Below, piece by piece: positions 16,335 through 25,825 of a stretch of DNA of 64,000 bases. The translations under genes were made by a program, and so were the position numbers. Positions within the stretch are counted from its first letter, which is position 1, and each line of letters opens with the position of its first letter. Source of the stretch: Deltaproteobacteria bacterium. GTDB taxonomy: Bacteria > Desulfobacterota > Binatia > Binatales > Binataceae. Location of the stretch: contig JAKBMB010000032.1 in the NCBI GenBank assembly GCA_021831785.1, forward strand, positions 124,001 to 188,000, in the 5' to 3' direction. The notes under the pieces were generated by a model, which saw nothing but the letters and a program-made list of their open reading frames with translations, had not been told where the DNA came from and searched no databases.

Positions 16335-17510
16335 TCACGCTCCCTCCAGCGCGCCGTACACTCCGCTCTCGAACTGCGCCAAAAGCCCCACGGCCCGGGC
16401 GTCAGCGAAGGGCAATGTGTGGGCGAGGAACACGCCGGCTACGCGCTTGGTAGGATCAATCCAGAAATAGGTGTTGCCCAACCCGGCCCATGCCAGACTG
16501 CCGGCGCTGCGGCCGGTGGGCAATTTCTGGGTATTGATCAGAAATCCGAGCCCCCACTTCAGCTCCATACCGGGGAAAAAGTCAACGTCGTTCGACAGCT
16601 CCGGCATCGCGGTCTTCATGACGCCGGCTTTGAGCTCGCCGATCTGGTTCGTCCCCATCAACTTCACGGTCTCCTCGCGCAGCAGCCGGGCTCCGTTGAA
16701 TTGACCCCCGTGCAGCAACATCTGTAGCAAGGTCAGATAGTCGCGCCCGGTCCCGTAGAGACCGCCGCCGCCCATAAAGAACTCCGGCTCCTGCGGCACC
16801 TCGAACGGAATCGGCTCCAACGAGCCGTCCGGCTTGCGCTGATGAATCGCCGCAAGACGCGAGCGCTGGCTGGGCGTAAGCACGAAGCCGGTATCATTCA
16901 TACCGAGCGGGGCGAAGATGTGCCCGCTAAAATAGGCATCGAGCGACTTACCGCTGGCCGCCTCGACCGCTTTGCCGACCCAGTCGACGTTGATGCCGTA
17001 CTCCCAACGGTCGCCCGGATCGAACACCAGCGGCGTGCGCAGCGCGTCGTTCTTGCAGGTGATAATGCCGGGAAGCCCGGCATGCTGCATGTAGCGGCCG
17101 ACTTGCGCGTTCCACATGTCGTAGGTGAAACCCGCGGTGTGGGTCAGCAAATGGCGCAGCGTAATCGGCCGCCTCGCCGCGCGCAGCCGTGGGCTCCCCG
17201 CCGCATCGAACCCTTCCAGCACCTGAGGCGACGCCAGTTCGGGGAGCAGCTTGCCCAGCGGCGCATCGAGCGCCAATCTGCCTTGCTCCACCAATTGCAT
17301 CGCGGCAACGGACGTGATGGCCTTGGTCATCGAAGCAATCCAGAACACCGTATCGAGCGTCATCTCGGGCGCCTTCAGCAGATCGCGCTTGCCGAACGCT
17401 CCTTGGTAAAGCTCGCCCTTCTCGGTCGCCGCCATCGCGACCACGCCTGCGACGTCCTTGGCTTCGGCGGCATGGCTAAGCGCCTGATCGATTCGACTCA
17501 ACGTCCCCAT
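16335..17510 (-). CDS. serine hydrolase, beta-lactamase class C / family VIII esterase type
   Basis: 391 residues with the SxxK nucleophile motif SMTK (S60-K63), the tyrosine motif at Y171 (EYGIN) and a C-terminal WAGLGNTYFWIDP block replacing the KTG box, as in EstB-like family VIII esterases. No signal peptide is seen, which argues for a cytoplasmic esterase over a periplasmic beta-lactamase. The natural substrate is unknown. It lies 142 bases upstream of asd on the same strand. Confidence 0.88.
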   Translation of the reverse strand: MGTLSRIDQALSHAAEAKDVAGVVAMAATEKGELYQGAFGKRDLLKAPEMTLDTVFWIASMTKAITSVAAMQLVEQGRLALDAPLGKLLPELASPQVLEGFDAAGSPRLRAARRPITLRHLLTHTAGFTYDMWNAQVGRYMQHAGLPGIITCKNDALRTPLVFDPGDRWEYGINVDWVGKAVEAASGKSLDAYFSGHIFAPLGMNDTGFVLTPSQRSRLAAIHQRKPDGSLEPIPFEVPQEPEFFMGGGGLYGTGRDYLTLLQMLLHGGQFNGARLLREETVKLMGTNQIGELKAGVMKTAMPELSNDVDFFPGMELKWGLGFLINTQKLPTGRSAGSLAWAGLGNTYFWIDPTKRVAGVFLAHTLPFADARAVGLLAQFESGVYGALEGA

Positions 17511-17876
17511 TGTGCTGCCTCCCCAAAGTTATGATTGCTCTTGTATTTATACACTCCCTGCGGTCTCGATGCTCCATGCTGCTCCTTTTGCGCCCGTTAG
17601 TCACACCTGGATTCGGCGCGGCCTCCGCCAGGGCTGAACGTGCGTCACGGCCATGGACGCTTGCAGCCGCTCGCCGAGGCGGCCGATCATAATCTTTTGA
17701 CGCTGATTCTTATCCGGGAGTGCTTCCTGCGACCCGATGGGTATGCGCCGAGAACGCGCGGTTGCGCCGTTGGATCCACCTGCGAGGCATTGAGCCGACT
17801 CCGGCTCTCGATCGGCCGTTCGGAGCGGCGTGAGGTTGTTTACTCGGGCGGCATGGCCTAAATTATAGCAATTATT
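17511..17876. other. divergent intergenic region
   Basis: 366 bases between the esterase and pyrE. Nothing coding is seen. The right end holds the pyrE promoter candidate. Confidence 0.5.
17836..17864 (+). promoter_or_regulatory. putative pyrE promoter
   Basis: TTGTTT (17836-17841), a 17-base spacer, TAAATT (17859-17864). Transcription would begin only a few bases before the ATG at 17877, implying a very short or absent leader; consistent with this, no ribosome site is visible before pyrE. Confidence 0.4.
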
Positions 17877-18431
17877 ATGGAGCAACCGTTACGCGAAGAA
17901 TTATTGGAGATTCTGCGCCGCGAGTCCTACTTCGAACACGAGCTTACACTAAGCTCGGGCCGCGGTTCTAAGTACTATATCGACTGCCGTCGGACGCTCT
18001 ATTTGGGGCGCGGAGCCTACCTCGCAGGGGAACTAATGCTCGACCTGGTCCTTGCGCAGGGCGTTACGCAGGTCGGCGGCATGGCGATGGGGGCGCTGCC
18101 GATAACCGACGCCGTGATCGGGGCGGCCTACCGGCGCAGCCTCGACATGACCGGCTTCTTCGTGCGCAAGGAGAGCAAACCCCACGGGCTGCAGCAGCAA
18201 ATAGAAGGCGCCTTCAGACCTAGCCGCGTAACCGGAGTGCTCGACGACACGGTGACTACCGGCGCGTCCTGTTTAGCGGCGGCCAGCGCTGCGCGCGAAG
18301 CCGGCGCGCGCGTGAGCGCAGCTTTCGCGCTCGTCGACCGCGGCGAGGGCGCGCGCGAGGCCTTCGCCCGCGCCGGACTGACCTACGTCTACCTCTTTGC
18401 GGCCGAAGAGGTGCGCGCTCGCGCGGGTTAG
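17877..18431 (+). CDS. pyrE: orotate phosphoribosyltransferase
   Basis: 184 residues, normal for PyrE. It joins orotate to PRPP to make OMP in de novo pyrimidine synthesis. The PRPP-binding signature is VTGVLDDTVTTGAS (118-131), in which the usual VEDVVTTG is VLDDTVTTG. LSSGRGSKYYIDCR near residue 25-39 and FFVRKESKPHG are the other diagnostic blocks. It is followed after 8 bases by aroE, so the two are probably an operon. Confidence 0.93.
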   Translation: MEQPLREELLEILRRESYFEHELTLSSGRGSKYYIDCRRTLYLGRGAYLAGELMLDLVLAQGVTQVGGMAMGALPITDAVIGAAYRRSLDMTGFFVRKESKPHGLQQQIEGAFRPSRVTGVLDDTVTTGASCLAAASAAREAGARVSAAFALVDRGEGAREAFARAGLTYVYLFAAEEVRARAG

Positions 18432-18439
18432 CGCGTCCG

Positions 18440-19330
18440 ATGGGGCAGGTGCGCACGCGCGTCGGCGCGGTGTTCGGCGATCCGATCGCCCATTCGCTAT
18501 CGCCCGTGATGCATAACGCGGCCTACGCCGCGCTCAAGCTTGACGGCGTTTATCTGCCGTTTCGCGTCGTGGCGAGCGAATTGCCCACCGCGGTACGCGC
18601 GATTCGCGCCCTGGGTTTGACCGGCGCCAACGTTACGCTGCCGCACAAATTCGAGGCGGCGCGGCTCGTCGACACGCTGGGCGCGCAGGCGCGTCTTTTG
18701 GGCGCGGTAAACTGTATCGTTAACCGACCGCGGGGACTTTTTGGCGACAATACCGACGCCCGCGGACTCGAATTCGACCTAAAGCGACTCGGCCTCTCGC
18801 TCAAGGGCAAAAGCGCGCTGGTGGTTGGGGCCGGTGGCGGCGGCGCAGCGGCGCTCCTCGCGGTGCTGAAACTGGGTGCCCGGCGTGTGGCGCTGGTTAA
18901 TCGCACTTACCAGCGCGCTCTGGCACTTGCGCGCCGCTTCGCGCGCGGACAAGTCGAAGCCCTAAAACTTGACGCGCTGCGCGACCGCGTCCTGCTCGCG
19001 GAGCAAAGCCTGGTAATCAACGCAACCTCGGTCAATGCGACAAAGCAGGGCTTTCCGCCGATGGCATACGCGGCGACCGCCGAGGACTGCTTTTTCTATG
19101 ACCTCAGCTACGCGGCCAAGCCCACGGCGTTTCTCCGGCCCGGGCTCAAGCTCGGCCGTCGAGGCGCCGACGGACTCGGGATGCTGCTTTATCAGGGCGC
19201 GCTCGCTTTCGAGCTCTTCAACAGGGTGCCCGCGCCCGTCGACGTGATGCGCCGCGCGCTGTACCAGGCGCTGGGCCGGCCGCTCGATGGCGACGCCACG
19301 GGTGTCCGCGTTCGCCCACCGCTGCCTTGA
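18440..19330 (+). CDS. aroE: shikimate dehydrogenase
   Basis: 296 residues. It reduces 3-dehydroshikimate to shikimate with NADPH. The substrate loop SLSP is at 19-22, catalytic K70 lies in NVTLPHK and D106 in GDNTDARG; the nucleotide loop VVGAGGGGAAALLA follows at about 128-141 and the NRT motif after the next strand. GADGLGMLLYQGALAFELF near the C-terminus is also conserved. It starts 8 bases after pyrE. Confidence 0.95.
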   Translation: MGQVRTRVGAVFGDPIAHSLSPVMHNAAYAALKLDGVYLPFRVVASELPTAVRAIRALGLTGANVTLPHKFEAARLVDTLGAQARLLGAVNCIVNRPRGLFGDNTDARGLEFDLKRLGLSLKGKSALVVGAGGGGAAALLAVLKLGARRVALVNRTYQRALALARRFARGQVEALKLDALRDRVLLAEQSLVINATSVNATKQGFPPMAYAATAEDCFFYDLSYAAKPTAFLRPGLKLGRRGADGLGMLLYQGALAFELFNRVPAPVDVMRRALYQALGRPLDGDATGVRVRPPLP

Positions 19331-19597
19331 TGCGCCGCCGCAGCGCACAGCGGCAGGTGAAGCCGGCTGGGTTGTTTTGGAAGACTCAGCCTAGCCCCAG
19401 TCCCCAGATTCGCGAAGCCCCCGGCCCGGTCCCGGCACGGAAACTCGCCTCATAGGGGGCGTCGAGCCGCAGCGCCGGTGTCCGAGGCTCGGCGACCTGC
19501 GACGCTGCCCCGGCATAGGTCGCCGGCAAGCGGCGGACCTCTGCTTAGCGCGCTGCGGATGAGATAGCGCGCGGGGGCGGCGCGCCGCGGCCAAACG

Positions 19598-20734
19598 TCA
19601 AGGAGTGCCGAACATTTCTCGGATTTTGTCGACGAAGCCCTTGGCCATCGGATGGTGCAGCTCTTCGCCGGAGATCCTCGCAAACTCTTCGAGCAATTCA
19701 CGTTGGCGCGGGTTTAGGCGGCGCGGCGTCTCGACAATGACCTTGACCAGTTGGTCGCCGCGGCCATAGCCGTGCAAGTCGGGAATGCCTTTGCCCTTGA
19801 GCCGCATGACCTTCCCTGACTGGGTGCCGGAGACAATCTTAACCTTGACCTTGCCGTCCAATGTGGGTACTTCAACCTCCGTACCCAACGCCGCTTGCGG
19901 AAAGCTGACCGGCACCTCGACGACAACGTCATTGCCCTGGCGGAGAAATATGGGATGCTCGCGAACGTGGATTACCACATACAAATCGCCGGGCGAGCCG
20001 CCGCTCAAACCGGCCTCGCCGGCACCACCGACCCTCAGCCGCGAGCCGTTGTCCACCCCCGGCGGAATTCGCACCGAGAGCGACTGCATCTTGCGCGTTC
20101 GTCCTTGCCCATGACAGGCCGCGCATGGCTCGACAATTATCTTGCCTTCGCCGCGACATTGGCCGCAGGTTGTAGAGATTGAAAAAAAGCCCTGCTGCAT
20201 CCGGACGTGCCCGCTGCCTCGGCAGTTGGGACAACTGCGAATCCCGCCCGGGCCTGCGCTGCGAGTTCCTTTGCAAACCTCGCAGAGCATGAAGCGGCTT
20301 AGCTTGATGGTTTTTTCGGCCCCGCGTGCCGCCTCCTCGAAGTCAATCTCTAGGTCATAGCGTAGGTCCTCGCCGCGGCGCGCACGCCCGCCGGTGCGCC
20401 CGGCGCCGAAGAAATCGCCGAAGATGTCCGAGAAGACCTCTTCGAAGCCCTGCGTGAAGTCAAAACCGCCAAATCCGCCGAAGCCACCCGCCGCCCGCAT
20501 CCCTTCAAACGCGGCGTGCCCGTAACGGTCGTATTGCGCGCGCTTCTCCGCGTCAGACAGGACCTGATAAGCCTCGTTGACTTCCTTGAAGCGCTCTTCG
20601 GCTTGCTTGTCGCCCGGATTGCGGTCTGGATGGAACTGGATTGCCTGGCGCCGGTAAGCTTTTTTTAGCTCGTCCTCGCCGGCATCGCGGCTGACGCCCA
20701 AGACCTCGTAGTAATCTCGCTTTTTGCCGTTCAT
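19598..20734 (-). CDS. dnaJ: chaperone DnaJ (type I Hsp40)
   Basis: 378 residues with full type I architecture: J domain with HPD (about 35-37), a Gly/Phe-rich linker ([13 protein letters not shown]), a zinc domain with four Cys pairs (CEVC, CPNC, CGQC, CAAC) and the CTD substrate-binding domains. It stimulates DnaK ATPase. The first zinc repeat is slightly unusual (CEVCKGTRS, losing the last Gly of CxxCxGxG). It lies last in the hrcA-grpE-dnaK-dnaJ order but 440 bases from dnaK, so it may have its own promoter; a palindrome lies 41 bases upstream. Confidence 0.96.
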   Translation of the reverse strand: MNGKKRDYYEVLGVSRDAGEDELKKAYRRQAIQFHPDRNPGDKQAEERFKEVNEAYQVLSDAEKRAQYDRYGHAAFEGMRAAGGFGGFGGFDFTQGFEEVFSDIFGDFFGAGRTGGRARRGEDLRYDLEIDFEEAARGAEKTIKLSRFMLCEVCKGTRSAGPGGIRSCPNCRGSGHVRMQQGFFSISTTCGQCRGEGKIIVEPCAACHGQGRTRKMQSLSVRIPPGVDNGSRLRVGGAGEAGLSGGSPGDLYVVIHVREHPIFLRQGNDVVVEVPVSFPQAALGTEVEVPTLDGKVKVKIVSGTQSGKVMRLKGKGIPDLHGYGRGDQLVKVIVETPRRLNPRQRELLEEFARISGEELHHPMAKGFVDKIREMFGTP

Positions 20735-21174
20735 TAGCGAATGCGACGCGCCGTCAGCCCGTGCGTCCGTAGATCATAGTACACGTACCATGTAAAGATA
20801 AAAGTCAGCGGCTCCGCGCACTGCGACAACGTTTGCGCCCGGCGCGATCAGCGCGCAAGACTCCGTCCGGGGCAACCGAAAACCGAGAACGTAGATCTCT
20901 GCTCGTGAACGAGCGGCGGAACAAGTCGCCCGAGCCGCTTTTGGGCGACACCAGCCGCGCTCCGGCCCAACAACGATTCAAGGGCGAAAGAAGGCCGGCG
21001 CCGTCCGGGGACGGCTGCGGCCGTTTTGCGCCGCGCTCTGTTGTGGGCGATGGTCTGCAACGCTGGGACCGGCGCTCTCAAGTCTTCAAAAGGCGCCGGC
21101 CCATAACGGCTTCACCGGCCGCGCACAGCTTCGCCACGGACAACCTCGATCTATGACCTATCCGTTCGCGGCCG
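20735..21174. other. dnaK-dnaJ spacer
   Basis: 440 bases without a supported gene. An inverted repeat lies at 20775-20792. No canonical CIRCE is visible. Confidence 0.5.
20775..20792. promoter_or_regulatory. palindrome upstream of dnaJ
   Basis: CATAGTAC-AC-GTACCATG, arms matching at 7 of 8 positions, 41 bases before the dnaJ start codon. The sequence around it is locally AT-rich and a TATGAT lies at its edge on the minus strand, so it could be an operator over a dnaJ promoter. It does not resemble CIRCE. Confidence 0.35.
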
Positions 21175-23130
21175 CTAATTCTTAACTTCCTTGTAATCCG
21201 CATCAACCACGTCTTCCTTGCCGCTCGTACCGCCCGTACCGCCCGCCTCGCCGCTTTTCCCGTCAGCGGCGGCGGAGCCGGCACCCGTGCTCGAAGAGCC
21301 TTCGGCACCGGCCTGGCCTTGCTGACGGGCTTTGCTATACATCGCCTCGGCCAGTTTATGCGACGCGGCAGATAAGGTCTCGGCGGCGCGGTTGAGCTCC
21401 TCGGGGTCGGTGGACTCAAGCTTGCCCTTGGCCGCGGCAAGCGCGTCCTCGATGCCTTTTTTTGTACCGTCGTCGAGCGACCCGCCGTACTCCTTGAGCG
21501 ATTTTTCCGTGGCGTATACGAGGTTGTCGAGCTTGTTGCGCGCGTCGGCCGCAGCGCGACGCTGGCGATCCTCGCCGGCGTGCTTTTCAGCCTCGGAGAC
21601 CATGCGCTTGATCTCCGACTCGGTGAGACCGGAAGAAGCAGTGATGCGGATCGACTGCTCCTTGCTGGTCGCCTGGTCCTTGGCCGAGACGTTCAGTATA
21701 CCGTTGGCGTCGATGTCGAACGTGACCTCGATTTGCGGCATCCCGCGGGGCGCGGGAGGGATGCCGATAAGGTCGAACTGGCCGAGCAGCTTGTTATCCG
21801 CGGCCATCTCGCGCTCGCCCTGGTAGATGCGGATCGTGACGGCGTTCTGATTGTCCTGAGCGGTGGAGAAGATCTGGCTCTTGCGGGTCGGGATCGTGGT
21901 GTTCTTCTCGATTAACTTGGTGAATACGCCGCCCAGCGTCTCAATCCCCAGCGAAAGCGGGGTGACGTCGAGCAGCAAAACGTCCTTAACCTCACCCTTG
22001 AGCACGCCGGCCTGAATTGCCGCGCCGATGGCGACCACCTCGTCCGGATTGACCCCCTTGTGCCCTTCCTTGCCGAACAAGCGCCGCACGCGCGCTTGAA
22101 CCGCCGGCATGCGAGTCATCCCACCCACCAACACCACCTCATTGATGTCTCCCGCGGAGAGACCGGCGTCCTTAAGCGCGGTAATGCACGGCTGCTCGAG
22201 CCGGTCAAGCAACTCGGAGCATAGCGCTTCGAGCTTGGCACGCGTGAGCTTTATTGCAAGGTGCTTAGGCCCGGACTGATCGGCGGTAATAAAGGGCAGA
22301 TTGATCTCGGTTTCCGCAACCGTAGAAAGCTCGCATTTGGCTTTTTCCGCAGCCTCTTTGAGCCGCTGCAAGGCCATCCGATCTTTACGTAAGTCGATTC
22401 CCTGGTCTTTGCGGAACTCGTCGGCCAGATAGTCAATCACGTGCTGGTCGAAGTCTTCGCCGCCGAGAAAGGTGTCGCCGTTGGTGGCCTTGACCTCGAA
22501 CACACCGTCACCGAGCTCAAGAATGGAGATATCGAACGTCCCTCCACCCAGATCGAAGACCGCTATTTTCTCGTCTTTTTTCTTGTCCAAACCATAGGCC
22601 AGCGAAGCGGCCGTGGGCTCGTTGATAATCCGCAGCACGTTGAGGCCCGCGATGCGGCCCGCGTCCTTGGTCGCCTGACGCTGGCTGTCGTTGAAATATG
22701 CCGGTACGGTGATGACCGCGTCGGTAACCTTCTCGCCCAGGTAGTCTTCAGCGGTCTGCCTCATCTTTTGCAGAATGAACGCTGAGATTTCCGGGGGGCT
22801 GTACTTCTTATCCCTTACTTCGACCCAGGCGGCGCCGTCTTCGTGCTTAACTACCTTATAAGGCAGCACCTTGACCGCTTTTTGCACCTCGGTCTCTTCA
22901 TAGCGCCGACCCATCAGCCGCTTGACCGCAAAGATCGTATTAGCCGGGTTAGTCACCGCCTGACGCTTAGCTATCTGCCCCACCAGGCGTTCACCGGAGT
23001 CGGTGAAGGCCACTACCGAGGGTGTAGTGCGACTGCCCTCTGAGTTGGCGATCACCACGGGATCGCCGCCCTCCATGATCGCAACGCAGCTATTGGTCGT
23101 GCCGAGATCGATTCCTATAACCTTGGACAT
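21175..23130 (-). CDS. dnaK: chaperone DnaK (Hsp70)
   Basis: 651 residues beginning [22 protein letters not shown], with the nucleotide-binding signatures IFDLGGGT-like [12 protein letters not shown] and [13 protein letters not shown], the substrate-binding domain [14 protein letters not shown] and a Gly/Ser/Ala-rich tail ending in VDADYKEV, the usual bacterial terminus. ATP-driven folding chaperone working with GrpE and DnaJ. A GAGG ribosome site lies 10 bases before the ATG. Confidence 0.98.
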   Translation of the reverse strand: MSKVIGIDLGTTNSCVAIMEGGDPVVIANSEGSRTTPSVVAFTDSGERLVGQIAKRQAVTNPANTIFAVKRLMGRRYEETEVQKAVKVLPYKVVKHEDGAAWVEVRDKKYSPPEISAFILQKMRQTAEDYLGEKVTDAVITVPAYFNDSQRQATKDAGRIAGLNVLRIINEPTAASLAYGLDKKKDEKIAVFDLGGGTFDISILELGDGVFEVKATNGDTFLGGEDFDQHVIDYLADEFRKDQGIDLRKDRMALQRLKEAAEKAKCELSTVAETEINLPFITADQSGPKHLAIKLTRAKLEALCSELLDRLEQPCITALKDAGLSAGDINEVVLVGGMTRMPAVQARVRRLFGKEGHKGVNPDEVVAIGAAIQAGVLKGEVKDVLLLDVTPLSLGIETLGGVFTKLIEKNTTIPTRKSQIFSTAQDNQNAVTIRIYQGEREMAADNKLLGQFDLIGIPPAPRGMPQIEVTFDIDANGILNVSAKDQATSKEQSIRITASSGLTESEIKRMVSEAEKHAGEDRQRRAAADARNKLDNLVYATEKSLKEYGGSLDDGTKKGIEDALAAAKGKLESTDPEELNRAAETLSAASHKLAEAMYSKARQQGQAGAEGSSSTGAGSAAADGKSGEAGGTGGTSGKEDVVDADYKEVKN

Positions 23131-23438
23131 CAGTAAAAAGCCTCTTTATGGACTGTTTTTCTTCCCTTGCTCAACGCCGCGCACCTGTCGCAAGCCGCCC
23201 GCTTCCATCGCGCTTCGGCGAGCGGCAGACTAAAAACCGCTCCTTAAACAACCGTCCCTGGTTAACTTCTGTTGCGTCCTGGCCGCAGCGGCTTAAACAC
23301 CCGTGCTATCAGCCGAAAATTAACCATGAAGCCGCGGTTTTCAATCCATTCTTTCGTTTTGCTTGCCCTCAGCGCTTATGCTCGGAGCGGCCTTTGACCG
23401 CGATTCGTCCGATCCAGACAGGAGTCTCGATCCTCCTA
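23131..23438. other. grpE-dnaK spacer
   Basis: 308 bases with no supported gene and no CIRCE. It must hold whatever drives dnaK if the genes are not one transcript. Confidence 0.5.
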
Positions 23439-24116
23439 TTATGACGGCTCCTCCTCGCCTCCGTTGCGTTCGGTTTTGGCCCGATGGGCATCGCCACCCG
23501 CGCTTGGCGCCTCTTGCGCCCGGGCAGCATCACCCCGCCTCGGCGGCGCCTTGGCCACGGTCACGCGCGCCGGCCGAAGCACGCGGTCGCCGATCTTGTA
23601 GCCGGCATGAAGCTCGCCGACAACCGTGCCGGGCTCATGTCCGCTATTCTCGACGTGGTCGAGCGCCTCATGCTGGGCAGGGTCGAAACGCTCACCTTTG
23701 GCGCTAATTTGCACCACTCCATGCGCGCGTAAAAAATCCATCATCGAGCGTAGAACCAATTCCGCGCCTTCCACGATCGGCTTGCCGTTGCCGCCGCCGC
23801 GCGCGGCCGCCACCGTGCGCTCGAGGTTGTCGACCACCGGCAACAACTCACGCAAAAGCTTTTCGCGTTCCATTCGGACGTTGTCCTCGGCCTGCTGACG
23901 CATTCGCTTGCGCGCATTCTCGTTCTCAGCCAGCACCCGCAGGTATTTGTCCTTAAGCTCGGCTAGTTCGCGCGCCGTCTCTGCCAAATGCGCGCGCAGG
24001 TCCTCTGTCTCGCCGCGCTCACCAACCTCGGCGACTTCCGTTTCACCGGTCTCGGTCGTCTGTGCCGTGGCGGACGAAGAATCGAAGCCTTGCTGCTGCT
24101 TTGTTTTTTCGGTCAT
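23439..24116 (-). CDS. grpE: nucleotide-exchange factor GrpE
   Basis: 225 residues from the ATG at 24116 (an in-frame TTG lies 9 bases upstream). An acidic N-terminus leads into the long dimerisation helix (about 45-90: ARELAELKDKYLRVLAENENARKR), and the beta domain holds FDPAQHEAL and VGELHAGYKIGDRVLRPARVTV. It releases ADP from DnaK. The tail after VTVAK is longer and more basic/acidic mixed than usual. Confidence 0.94.
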   Translation of the reverse strand: MTEKTKQQQGFDSSSATAQTTETGETEVAEVGERGETEDLRAHLAETARELAELKDKYLRVLAENENARKRMRQQAEDNVRMEREKLLRELLPVVDNLERTVAAARGGGNGKPIVEGAELVLRSMMDFLRAHGVVQISAKGERFDPAQHEALDHVENSGHEPGTVVGELHAGYKIGDRVLRPARVTVAKAPPRRGDAARAQEAPSAGGDAHRAKTERNGGEEEPS

Positions 24117-24453
24117 TTTATCCAATCGTTAGCGGTATTCCTCTCAACCGCAAAAATATAAGCATCATATGTCTGCCGCCCAAGCTTGAAGGCGCAAGCT
24201 CTAACCGCGCCCGTATCGCGTGGCGAAGCGTTGGGCAAAAAGCGGCCCTTAAGCGCTCCCTCGGCCATTCAGCCTCGCGCCCGAAGCGCCCGGGCAACTG
24301 ATATCCCCCCGGAGTCCGGGACAGCGCGAGGCTAAGTCTAACCGCGTCCCCCTCCACGCTGCTTAAAGCACGCGCGTTCAAGGAACGTTCCGAATTTTTT
24401 CTGGCCATGGTGCCGCTTTACCGGCCAGCGGTCGGCGGCGCGAGATTCCGCGG
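24117..24453. other. hrcA-grpE spacer
   Basis: 337 bases, no gene. An imperfect inverted repeat (GTTAGCGGT 24128-24136 and ACCGCAAAA 24147-24155) lies just before grpE; its arms and spacer differ from CIRCE. Confidence 0.4.
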
Positions 24454-25497
24454 TTAATTCCACACGCGCGAGAGCACGCGCGCCGTGTAGTCAACCAACG
24501 CAATCACGCGGCCGTAGTCCATGCGCAACGGCCCTATTACGGCCAGGCTGCCGAGCCTAACCGGGCCGCTGGCGTAGGCTGCGGCGACGACACTGAATTC
24601 GCTCAGGCGTGCGTCCGTGTTTTCGTGTCCGATCGCAACATTGGGATTGCTCTGGTCCACGATTTGGCCCAGCGCCTTGGCCAGCGCGGCGCGGTCCTCG
24701 AGCGCATCCAACAGTTCCTGCGCTTTCTTGGGTTCAGCGAACTCCGGCCGGTCCAGCACTCGGGCGCTGCCTTGCACATAAACCGCGTCGAATTCGGAGC
24801 GGACGAGCAGATCCGCGCCCAGTTGCAGGGCCTCATGGACCAACGAATGAGCGCGCGTTCGCTGCTCCTGCAAGGCGCGGCTGACCCTGATCTTGGCCTG
24901 CTCAGGCGTGCAACCTTTGATCAGCGAGGTCATGAAGTTGCTCACGCGGTTTAAGTCGTCCTGCGTGTAGTCACGCGTGGTCTCGAGCACGCAGTCGCGC
25001 ACGCCCGCTCCAGCGGGAACGAGCAGGGCCGTCACCTGGCACGTGCGCAGATAGACCAGCTCGATTCGCTCGAGAGTCATCAAATCGAAGCACGGGCCGG
25101 TGGCGACCGCGGTATGACCGGTCAGCGTCGATAGCAGACCGGACGTATCACGCACTAATTGCGCCGGGTCGCGAGCATGGTCAGAGTAATAGAATTCGAT
25201 TTGCGCGCGTTCCCGCAGCCCTACCTCCGGGCACGGCGTCAGACCGTCGACGAAGTGACGAAACGCCTTAGCGGTCGGGATCCTGCCGGCCGAGGTATGC
25301 GGCTGATAAAGGTAGCCCTCCTGCTCCAAGCCGGCCATTATGTTGCGCACCGTCGCCGGCCGCACTCCGAGCACATAGTTTTGCGCGATACGCCGCGAGC
25401 TGACCGCTTGGGCGGTATCGATAAATTCCTGTACGATTGCCCTAAGCAGCGCGCGCCGGCGCGGCTCCAGTTCCGGCCTCTGCTCCGGAGTAGCCAT
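24454..25497 (-). CDS. hrcA: heat-inducible transcription repressor HrcA
   Basis: 347 residues from the ATG at 25497 (the frame extends to a TTG at 25530). The N-terminal winged helix has YVLGVRPATVRNIMAGLEQEGYL and the family phrase HTSAGRIPTAKAFRHFVD; the C-terminal GAF-like part ends with LAVIGPLRMDYGRVIALVDYTARVLS. HrcA represses chaperone genes at CIRCE sites with GroE as co-factor. No canonical CIRCE could be found in this gene's upstream region or those of grpE, dnaK or dnaJ. Confidence 0.95.
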   Translation of the reverse strand: MATPEQRPELEPRRRALLRAIVQEFIDTAQAVSSRRIAQNYVLGVRPATVRNIMAGLEQEGYLYQPHTSAGRIPTAKAFRHFVDGLTPCPEVGLRERAQIEFYYSDHARDPAQLVRDTSGLLSTLTGHTAVATGPCFDLMTLERIELVYLRTCQVTALLVPAGAGVRDCVLETTRDYTQDDLNRVSNFMTSLIKGCTPEQAKIRVSRALQEQRTRAHSLVHEALQLGADLLVRSEFDAVYVQGSARVLDRPEFAEPKKAQELLDALEDRAALAKALGQIVDQSNPNVAIGHENTDARLSEFSVVAAAYASGPVRLGSLAVIGPLRMDYGRVIALVDYTARVLSRVWN

Positions 25498-25825
25498 GAA
25501 ACGAAACAACTGTCCCGTTTGGACCGCCAATTCGACGCCGGCCGCCCACGCGGGATAGCTCTTTGGTTAGCGGGTTTTCAGCCGCCACACAAGGCTTGAC
25601 CCATAGCAGATTGTCCTCCATGTCGGCCGCTTTATTCAAACATCGCGCGGCTCACGGCCGGACCCTCAGCAAGCCGCCGGGCGGAGATAGAGGCTGGGCG
25701 CCGATGCGCGCGGCAGGGTTCAGCGACGAAACGGCGGGCGCCGTCCGATTCGCGCCCGGCGCAAACAAGACCACCGCGCCCGCGGCGCCGGCCTAAGACG
25801 CGGCGCGAAAAGAGGCCAACTCGCA
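25498..25825. other. divergent intergenic region
   Basis: 328 bases between hrcA and the VWA gene. No gene and no CIRCE recognised. Confidence 0.5.

Noticed and set aside
24128-24155. Candidate CIRCE upstream of grpE
   Set aside because: Inverted repeat arms (TTAGCGGT/ACCGCAAA) and a 10-base spacer do not match TTAGCACTC-N9-GAGTGCTAA.
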